A stretch of DNA of 64,000 bases from Gaiellasilicea sp963802765 (GTDB lineage: Bacteria > Actinomycetota > Thermoleophilia > Gaiellales > Gaiellaceae), in assembly GCA_963802765.1 (NCBI GenBank), contig CAWDJZ010000008.1:1-64000 (forward strand). The letters run 5' to 3'. Below, in pieces: positions 58,051 to 64,000 of this stretch. The notes under the pieces are model-generated. The model saw nothing but the letters and a program-made list of their open reading frames with translations, did not search any database and had not been told where the DNA came from. The number at the start of each line of letters is the position of its first letter. The stretch's first letter is position 1. Position numbers and translations under genes: made by a program.

Positions 58051-58367
58051 AGGATGAGCCGCCGCCACCAGGGTAGGCGGGGTGCCTCGACGACGACGAG
58101 CCCCGTTCGCAGCTCGTCGGGAATCGAATGCAGCGAGCGCGCGCCGATCACGACCGGGCCGTCGTGGTCCTCGATCTCGGTCCGCTTGCCGACGAGCCCG
58201 TCGGCCTCATCGACGAAGAGAATCGGCCCGGCGCGCTCCGCCTCCGCGAGGGCGGCGTTCAGGTTCTGCTCGGTCTCGGCCACGAACTTCGAGACGACGG
58301 CCGCCTGGCCGAGGACGGCGACGCGAGCGTCCGGCCGCGTCGCGAGCAGCTTCTCGAGCTCGCTCAT
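58047..58367 (-). CDS. Small AAA-like protein with Walker B but no Walker A
   Basis: A 106-residue protein from ATG 58367. KFVAETEQNLNAALAEAERA and GPILFVDEADGLVGKRTEIE are the region just before and including Walker B (VDEAD) of a AAA+ ATPase, followed by GPVVIGARSLHSIPDELRTG (sensor-like). The Walker A half is missing: the N-terminus is only SELEKLLATRPDARVAVLGQ. It may be an ATPase-dead regulator or an evolved remnant. No break explains the loss. It is coupled to the formyltransferase gene by GTGA. A search for full-length relatives would tell. Confidence 0.7.
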   Translation of the reverse strand: MSELEKLLATRPDARVAVLGQAAVVSKFVAETEQNLNAALAEAERAGPILFVDEADGLVGKRTEIEDHDGPVVIGARSLHSIPDELRTGLVVVEAPRLPWWRRLIL

Positions 58368-58388
58368 GTCTGGGATCGTACGCCTGTC

Positions 58389-58942
58389 GTGATCGTCTAC
58401 TACGCAGCGCTGAGCCTCGACGGCCGGATCGCCGGCCTCGACCACGACCTGGCCTTCCTGAAGACGCTCGAGGGCGGACCGGAGCGCGACTACGAGAGAC
58501 TTCATCGCCGGCGTCGACTCGCTGATCATGGGCGCGCGGACGTGGGACTTCCTCGTCCGGCACGGCTCGTGGCCCTACGGCGACACGCCGACCTGGATCG
58601 TCACGCACGCGGAGCGACTTGCCAAGCTGGCCGGCACCGCACGCGGTCGAGCCCTTCGCCGGCGATCCGGCCGAGCTCGTTCGAACGATCGCGGCCCGGG
58701 GCCTGCAACAGACGTGGCTCGTCGGCGGCGGAGACCTGGCGGGCCAGCTACTCGCCGCCGACCTCGTCGACGAGCTGATCCTGACGGTCGCTCCCACCCT
58801 CGTCGGCCGCGGCCCCACGCTCGCGGACGGCGAGTTCCCGCTCCGCCGGTTCACACTGACCGAGCTGGAGCGCTTCGGCGAGGACGGCGTGCGCCTTCAC
58901 TATGAGCGTCGGCCGGCAAGTCGCGTAAGCCCGGGGGCCTAG
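58389..58942 (+). CDS. RibD C-terminal/DHFR-like reductase, two frameshifts
   Basis: From GTG 58389: IVYYAALSLDGRIAGLDHDL, AFLKTLEGGPERDYE; after a shift near 58497: DFIAGVDSLIMGARTWDFLV, RHGSWPYGDTPTWIVTH; after a shift near 58640: VEPFAGDPAELVRTIAARG and the NADPH motif TWLVGGGDLAGQLLAADLVD to the stop at 58942. All parts of the family are present, about 184 residues in total. It is a paralogue of 2337-2885. It is a putative small-molecule reductase, substrate unknown. The stop overlaps the convergent corA stop by a few bases. Confidence 0.82.
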
Positions 58943-59920
58943 ATCCAGTCCCGCGCCCGCGCGATCCCGAGGGTGACGGGTGCGACGGCGACGATCACGG
59001 CGACGACGACCCAGAACATCATCGGTTCCTCGAAGAGCCCGACCTTGAAGTTCATGCCCATCACGCCCGCGAGCAGTGCGCCCGGCAGCAGGATCACGGA
59101 GGCGAGCGTGAGCACCTTCATGATCTCGTTCGTCCGCTGGCCGCCGCGGGCGAGCAGGACGTCGAAGGAGCCGACGGTCGCGTCGCGGGCGTCGCGGGCC
59201 TCTTGCATGGTCGCCTCAAACCGGCTCGAGAAGCGACTCGAAGCGTTTCGCCGAGTCGCCGTCACCGAGCGGCTCCAGCTCCGGGTAGGTCAGCGCGACG
59301 AGCGTGGGCCGATGAGCCGAGAGAGCACGCCGGAGCCTCCCGACTTCGAGCCTCATCTCGACCAGTCGCTCGATCTCCCGCTCGGCGTCGGCCTTGCCGC
59401 GCATGGCATTGACGTCGAAGCGCTCCAGCCGTTGCTCGATCCGCTCGAACGCATCCGCGTAGGCCCCGAGCACCCACTCGAGCAGGGCTGCGAGGAAGGT
59501 CGGACCGTCCATGCTGCCGGTGTCCCCCGAGCCGGACGCCCTTGCTGCGAACTCGTCCAGCACCGAGATCGGCTCGTCGTGGGCGGTGATCACCCAGTTC
59601 TCGCCGACGATGCACTCGAGCGCGACCAGGGCGCAGTCGTCCTCTTGCCCCGGGGCATACGCCGTCACTTGGATGTAGTGACCGTGGTCGTGAAAGCGGG
59701 CCCGCTCCTTCGAGTTGACCAGCGCATCACGGGTCTCGTCGTCGAGGGCGAACTCCCTGGCAACCCGGCGCACAGCTTCCTCGGACTGTCGGTCGAGATC
59801 GACCCAGAGCAGCCTCGAGCGGCTCAGCCGCCTGGGACGGTCGGCGAGGCCGTCGAGCTGCTCGACCCGATCCCGGTCGAACAGCACGACCTGGCTCGGC
59901 ACACCGCTTTCGTTCGACAT
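58939..59920 (-). CDS. corA: CorA-family magnesium/divalent-cation transporter, one frameshift
   Basis: From ATG 59920 (MSNESGVPSQVVLFDRDRVE) a soluble N-terminal domain contains VWVDL-like LLWVDLDRQSEEAVRRVARE, ERARFHDHGHYIQVTAYAPG and ALECIVGENWVITAHDEPIS, then long helices EWVLGAYADAFERIEQRLER. Near 59222 the frame shifts, and RFEATMQEARDARDATVGSF, the first helix LTLASVILLPGALLAGVMGM with the selectivity GMN motif (MGMNFKVGLF), and the last helix follow to 58939. CorA forms a pentameric Mg channel with the GMN loop at the mouth. The break is probably an indel. Confidence 0.88.
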
Positions 59921-59969
59921 GTCGCGATGAAACGGCGCCGAGCCGGAAGGAGGTACGCCCAGCGCCCGG

Positions 59970-60338
59970 TCAGGCCTCGGGCTGCTGGTACAGGCCGATC
60001 ACGTTCCCGCCCGGATCGCGGAACCTCGCCGTGATCTCCGGCGCGTCCGCCCCGATCGGCTGCACGACCTCGCCGCCGTTGGCGACAACCGCGTCTACCG
60101 CGTCGACGACGCTGTCGACCATGATGTAGAGGAGCAGCCCCGGCTCCGCCGCCGCCGGGCGATCCGGGACCCAGGAGCCGCTCACCTCGCCCGTCGTGTC
60201 GTCGAAGGCGAGGTTCCCGTCACCGCGTGTCCTGACGTTCCAGTCGAAGACGGCGCGGTAGAAGTCCGCGGAGCGGGCGACGTCGGTCGCGGGGAGCTCG
60301 ATGTAGCAGACCTTGCCGTTCGCAGGAGTAGGGGACAT
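59970..60338 (-). CDS. VOC-family protein
   Basis: A 122-residue glyoxalase-fold protein starting MSPTPANGKVCYIELPATDV. It has ARSADFYRAVFDWNVRTRGD, GSWVPDRPAAAEPGLLLYIM, VDAVVANGGEVVQPI and a C-terminal ARFRDPGGNVIGLYQQPEA. The family layout is complete, with possible metal ligands in CYIELP (Glu) and FRDPGGN. This subgroup (27-kDa-antigen-like single module) is common in actinobacteria. The substrate is unknown. It is less similar to the two VOC proteins near 10.8 and 13.7 kb than those are to each other. Confidence 0.85.
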   Translation of the reverse strand: MSPTPANGKVCYIELPATDVARSADFYRAVFDWNVRTRGDGNLAFDDTTGEVSGSWVPDRPAAAEPGLLLYIMVDSVVDAVDAVVANGGEVVQPIGADAPEITARFRDPGGNVIGLYQQPEA

Positions 60339-60415
60339 GGGTCTCCTTCCGTCGTTCTCCCGAGTGTGCCAACCGACCGCAGGGCTGCGCGGTCATGCCT
60401 CGTCCCCACGAGTGT

Positions 60416-61798
60416 CTAAACGGGCGGGATGTTCTGGTTGATGCGGAAGACGTTCTCGGGGTCGTACTTCTGCTTCAGCGCCTGCAGCCGCTGGAACTTC
60501 TCCGGCCCGTAGGCCTGACGGATCCGGTCTGATCCCTCGTCGCCGAGGAAGTTGATGTACACGCCCTGGTGCCAGGGCTCGAGCGCCGACCAGAAACCCC
60601 GCACCCACTCGCGCTCCCGCTCGAAGCCCTCGCTCGTCTCTGTGCTCGCGCCGATGTTGTACGTGAAAGCGGCGGTGCGGCCGTTGAAGGCCGACTCGTC
60701 GTCTCCCGCCCGGGCGACCGCGCCGCCCATCTGCCAGATCGGGAAGGACGTCAGCGGCGACTCGATCTGCAGCGAGCGCTCCATCGTGATGTCGATGATC
60801 TCGTCGGTCAGCTCCGCGACGTCGCAGCTCTTGAAGTAGTACCAGCGCCCCGGCACGAAACTCGGGTCGAACATCGCCTGGTGCGCGAGGTAGGGCTTCA
60901 GCGTGCAGACGTCCGCTACCGGTGAGCCGAAATCGCGCAGCGGCCGGATGAACGTCTCGCCTTGTTCCGGGTCACCGACCCAGCAGCAGACGACCATCAC
61001 GACCGGCTTCCCGTGCAGCTCCGCGGGCACGAACGGAAGCGGCGGCGCCTTGCGGTGAATCACGATCGTCATCAGCTCGTCCGGCGCGTCGGCGACCCAG
61101 TCGCGGTAGAAGCGCAGCACCTCGCCCGACTTCTCCATCGGCCAGAAGATCGGGCCGGCCAGCACCTGCGTCCCGAGCGGCACGCAGCGGAACTCGAACT
61201 CCGTGACGATCCCGAAGTTGCCGCCGCCGCCGCGCACGCCCCAGAAGAGGTCGGCGTTCTCGTCGGCGCTCGCCTTGACGAACTCGCCCTCGGCCGTGAC
61301 GAGATCGACCGAGACGAGCTGGTCGATCGAGAGGCCGTGCTTGCGCATGATCCAGCCGATCCCGCCGCCGAGCGTGAGGCCGGCCACGCCGGTGTGGGTG
61401 ACGATGCCGGACGGCACCGCGAGCCCGAACGCCTGCGTCTCGCGGTCGAGCTCGCCCAGAAGGACGCCCGCCTGGACGCGCGCGGTCCGCCGCTCCGGAT
61501 CGACGCGCACGCCTTTCATCGGCGAGAGGTCGATCAGAAGTGCGTCGTCCGCGATCGAGTAGCCGGGGAACGAGTGGCCGCCGCTCCGGACCGCGACGGG
61601 AAGCCCGCTCGAGCGCCCGTACGCGAGCGCGGCGATCACGTCGCTGACGCCGGCGCAGCGGACGATCACCGCCGGCCGCTTGTCGAACGACCCGTTCCAG
61701 ATCTGACGCTGGACGTCGTAGTCGTCGTCTCCGGGGCAGATCACCTGACCGCGGAAAGCCGCTTCGTCGAGCTCGGACCTGTCGACGGTCATCGCCAT
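60416..61798 (-). CDS. FAD-linked oxidase with berberine-bridge C-terminal domain
   Basis: A 460-residue protein from ATG 61798. The FAD-binding PCMH domain includes GLPVAVRSGGHSFPGYSIAD, in which the His of SGGHS is the usual covalent FAD attachment site, LIDLSPMKGVRVDPERRTAR and THTGVAGLTLGGGIGWIMRK. The second 6-S-cysteinyl site found in bicovalent members is not evident. A C-terminal BBE motif ends the protein: YGPEKFQRLQALKQKYDPEN and VFRINQNIPP. There is no signal peptide. It oxidises an unknown alcohol, sugar or amine with O2 or another acceptor. It is divergent from the cyclase gene. Confidence 0.9.
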   Translation of the reverse strand: MAMTVDRSELDEAAFRGQVICPGDDDYDVQRQIWNGSFDKRPAVIVRCAGVSDVIAALAYGRSSGLPVAVRSGGHSFPGYSIADDALLIDLSPMKGVRVDPERRTARVQAGVLLGELDRETQAFGLAVPSGIVTHTGVAGLTLGGGIGWIMRKHGLSIDQLVSVDLVTAEGEFVKASADENADLFWGVRGGGGNFGIVTEFEFRCVPLGTQVLAGPIFWPMEKSGEVLRFYRDWVADAPDELMTIVIHRKAPPLPFVPAELHGKPVVMVVCCWVGDPEQGETFIRPLRDFGSPVADVCTLKPYLAHQAMFDPSFVPGRWYYFKSCDVAELTDEIIDITMERSLQIESPLTSFPIWQMGGAVARAGDDESAFNGRTAAFTYNIGASTETSEGFEREREWVRGFWSALEPWHQGVYINFLGDEGSDRIRQAYGPEKFQRLQALKQKYDPENVFRINQNIPPV

Positions 61799-61894
61799 CG
61801 AATCAGTGTCGCATCGAGAGCGAGGAGCGCCAAGTCCGATTGCCCCGGCTTCTGCCGAGGGAAGATCCGGAGCCGCTCGCGCGTCCAGATTCAC

Positions 61895-62603
61895 ATGCAC
61901 GCAGATGCAGACGGCCAGGCCGTGGTCATGACGTTTCTCATCGCCGATGTGCGCGGGTACTCCGCTACACCGACGAGTACGGGGACGAAGCCGCTGCGCG
62001 GCTCGCGAACACGTTCGTCAAGCTTGTCGAAGAGGGCGTCGAGGCTCACGGCGGCACGCTGATCGAGGTCCGAGGGGACGAGGGCCTCGCCGTGTTCATG
62101 TCTGCCCGCCAGGCGATTCGCGCGGCGGCGATCTCCAGGCGCGCTTCGCCGAGGAGACCGACGCGGAGGCGGACTTGCCTCTGAAGGTGGCCATCGGCAT
62201 CGACTCCGGCGAGGCCGTTCGGCTCGACGACGGCAGCTACCGCGGCGCGGCGCTGAACGTGGCGGCCCACCTCTGCGCTCGGGCGCACGGCGGCGACGTC
62301 GTGATCACGGAAGCGACCTCGAGGCTCGCCGGTCGCCTCGCCGGTCTGCAGTACAGCGACCGCGGCAGAGTGCATCTCAAGAACATCCCCGAGCCGATTC
62401 ACATCCTCCAGGTCTACTCGGAGCTCGATGCGCCGCCCACACGTCGCTGGGTGCTGATGTTCTTCGGCAAGCCCGCCCGGACGCTCGGCTGGCAGCTCGG
62501 GTTCGTCGTCGTCGCGATTGGCCGCCGTCACGGCGGCAGCGACCACGTCACCCTGACGCGCTGGTGGCGCCCCTGGCACCACCTGATCGGCAAGGGCCAG
62601 TAG
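61895..62603 (+). CDS. Class III adenylate/guanylate cyclase with C-terminal hydrophobic tail, two or more frameshifts
   Basis: From ATG 61895 the protein reads MTFLIADVRGYSRYTDEYGD (Asp of ADVRGYS is the first metal ligand), LANTFVKLVEEGVEAHGGTL, IEVRGDEGLAVFMSARQAIR (second Asp) and, in a third frame, LKVAIGIDSGEAVRLDDGSY, RGAALNVAAHLCARAHGGDV and IHILQVYSELDAPP. Breaks lie near 61968 and 62142. It then adds GWQLGFVVVAIG, a possible membrane helix; a one-base deletion near 62520 would end the protein at a TGA near 62560. Cyclic-nucleotide synthesis is likely. The substrate choice (ATP or GTP) cannot be read safely. Confidence 0.8.
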
Positions 62604-62619
62604 CGCGACGAGTGCCGGC

Positions 62620-63814
62620 TCAGGCCGGAATGGTCAAGCTCTCGAGGTCCCTCGGGTACTCGGTGAGGACGTCGATCCCGTCCTGCGTGACGACCACGGT
62701 GTCCGAGTGGCGGAAGCCGCCGACCTCGCTCGAGTAGAGGCCCGGTTCGATCGTGAACACCATGCCCGGCTCGATTCGCGTCTGGTCACCGACGTCGAGA
62801 AACGGCGCTTCGTGGTTGCGGAGCCCGATCGCATGCCCCGTGTGCTGCTTCCAGTACGGCAGCAGGTCGTTCGCCTCGAAGTAGCTCAGCACTGCGTTGT
62901 CCACGTCGGCGCAGGTCCGGCCGGGGCGCAGCGCGCCGAGGGCGACGTCCTGGGCGGCGACGGTGTGATCGAAGAGGCGACGCATCTCGTCCGTCGGCGT
63001 GCCGATGATCATCGCCCGCTCGAGCTCGGCGTTGTAGCCCCAGATCGGAGCACTCGTCTCCGTGACGAGCACGTCTCCCGCCTTGAACTCGATGTTGTGG
63101 GCCACCGCGTGCGCCCAGGCGCTCTTCAGCCCGATCTGGCCGCGGTAGCCCGCCGACACGCCGTCGGAGGACGCCTGCTGGCCGCCGTACGACGAGCCCA
63201 GCGTCTCGAGCATGGCGAGCGTGGCTTCATGGCCCGCGCGGAGGCTCGCCTCGGCCTCGGTCGCGCCCGGTCGCGTGTACTCCTGGAGAAGCCGGTGGGC
63301 GTGAGCGCACCACCTGGCGCTCTCCCGGATCAGGGCCACCTCGGCCTCGCTCTTGCGGACCATCATGCTCTCGATGAACGGCGCGAGCGGCGTGACCGTC
63401 TGCTCGGCGACCTCGCTCAGCGGCGGCCCCTGGTAGCCGAGGATGCCCGGATAGCCGTCCTGGTCGGCGCCGATCGCCCCGGTGATCCCCATGTCGCGCA
63501 GCACCCGCGCCAAGGATCCGCAGCGGATGCTCGACCCCGGGATACTCCGGGTAGGACTCGACCCGCTCGAACTCGGTCTCGGCGCGGACCCGCTCGACCT
63601 CGAACTCGGGGACGAAGACGGCCAGGTCGCCCGACGCGCTCGCGACGACCGCGACCGGGCGCTCTGTCGCCAGAAACGGAAAGCTCGTGAAGTACTGGAT
63701 ATAGCTCTCGTCGAAGAGCACGACGCCGGTCAGCTTCTCGCTCCGGACGTGCTGCAAGAGCGTCTCGCGTCTCGCCTGCAGCTCTTCGGACGGGATGCCG
63801 GTGGTGGACCGCAC
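62620..63814 (-). CDS. M24-family metallopeptidase (Xaa-Pro aminopeptidase type), one frameshift
   Basis: From GTG 63814: RSTTGIPSEELQARRETLLQ and VVLFDESYIQYFTSFPFLAT form the creatinase N-domain. Near 63515 the frame shifts to ARVLRDMGITGAIGADQDGY. The pita-bread catalytic part follows: AHAVAHNIEFKAGDVLVTET, WGYNAELERAMIIGTPTDEM (metal Asp/Glu region), LPYWKQHTGHAIGLRNHEAP (metal His in HTGHAIGL), IEPGMVFTIEPGLYSSEVGG (Glu) and GFRHSDTVVV (Glu/Asp end). It is a cytosolic dinuclear-metal peptidase that removes an N-terminal residue ahead of proline, or a related amidohydrolase. The stop is 16 nt after the convergent cyclase stop. Confidence 0.88.
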
Positions 63815-63894
63815 GAGGGCAGCCTCTCATGTTGCGCGCGCGTTGCGCTCCGGAATCGCCTCGCGCGCGGGTTCGTTGGCTAGTTCAAGTGAAC

Positions 63895-64000
63895 ATGGCG
63901 ACACCCGCATCCGTCCAACGCGTCTACCTGAGCCTGCTGCTCGGAAACACGCTCGCGGCCTCGCTGATCTGGGGCATCAACACCATCTTCCTGCTCGACG
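63895..64000 (+). CDS. MFS transporter, N-terminal fragment cut by the right edge
   Basis: ATG 63895 opens a frame of 35 residues, MATPASVQRVYLSLLLGNTL followed by AASLIWGINTIFLLD, up to the edge of the window without a stop. The first helix and the INTIFLLD turn resemble the start of actinobacterial MFS transporters. It is divergent from the M24 peptidase gene. The remainder cannot be seen, so the family is tentative. Confidence 0.55.
   Translation, partial: MATPASVQRVYLSLLLGNTLAASLIWGINTIFLLD

Overview
The window is uniformly very GC-rich (about 70 % by eye) with tightly packed genes on both strands, frequent ATGA/GTGA stop-start overlaps, AGGAGG-type ribosome binding sites and many GTG starts. 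Together with actinobacterial-style PHO boxes (GTTCACC direct repeats with an 11-nt period), DUF6325, DUF7144 and PLDc_N-SHOCT proteins, this points to a soil- or water-type actinobacterium, plausibly of the class Thermoleophilia. The taxonomic placement is inference from gene content. No rRNA, tRNA, CRISPR array, transposase or phage module is visible.

Layout. 0-6.5 kb: minus-strand group phoX-like phosphatase, reductase, ECF sigma factor and ltrA (cut by the left edge), then plus-strand methyltransferase, DUF2461 and a PLDc_N-SHOCT protein. 6.5-15.2 kb: DUF7144 protein, modABC with a divergent PadR-TrmO fusion regulator, VOC proteins, a second PLDc_N-SHOCT protein, a formylglycine-generating-enzyme homologue coupled to a YihY protein, two membrane proteins and pterin dehydratase. 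15.2-19.5 kb: small Arg-rich ORFs, a frame-broken hydrolase and a frame-broken membrane protein, DUF6325, SHOCT and a methyltransferase. 19.5-25 kb: signalling genes (HD-GYP-LuxR, GGDEF), a metallo-hydrolase, a Pro-rich protein and tag. 25-32.4 kb: an eight-gene minus-strand MoxR/DUF58/VWA (Bat-like) operon. 32.5-49.5 kb: DUF1206, a Rieske oxygenase and then a phosphate/polyphosphate island: ppk, ppx, NUDIX, CYTH-CHAD, DUF47-pit, two pstS genes, pstCAB-phoU, arsR-arsM and a divergent phoR/phoP pair. 49.7-64 kb: PASTA protein, haloalkane dehalogenase, marR-MFS, a second two-component system, an RTX-repeat protein, formyltransferase, an AAA-like fragment, RibD-like reductase, CorA, VOC, a flavin oxidase, a class III cyclase, an M24 peptidase and the start of an MFS transporter at the right edge.

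How the genes work together. The central theme is phosphate. Six PHO-box-like repeat arrays lie before or between the PhoX-like phosphatase, ppk, CHAD/pit, pstS (extra copy), pstS (operon copy) and the phoR/phoP pair, and each repeat is oriented towards a phosphate gene. Uptake (Pst, Pit), scavenging (PhoX-like), storage and turnover (Ppk, Ppx, CHAD) and sensing (PhoU, PhoR, PhoP) are therefore proposed as one regulon. An arsenite methyltransferase and its ArsR repressor sit inside it, which fits arsenate entering as a phosphate mimic.

Data quality. At least 20 genes carry small indels that break an otherwise conserved reading frame. They are densest in pstS-pstC-pstA-pstB-phoU (43.3-47.8 kb), while long stretches such as 19.5-36.6 kb are intact. 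The conserved protein sequence continues across each break, so sequencing or assembly error is the preferred explanation. Such genes are listed as CDS with the break noted.
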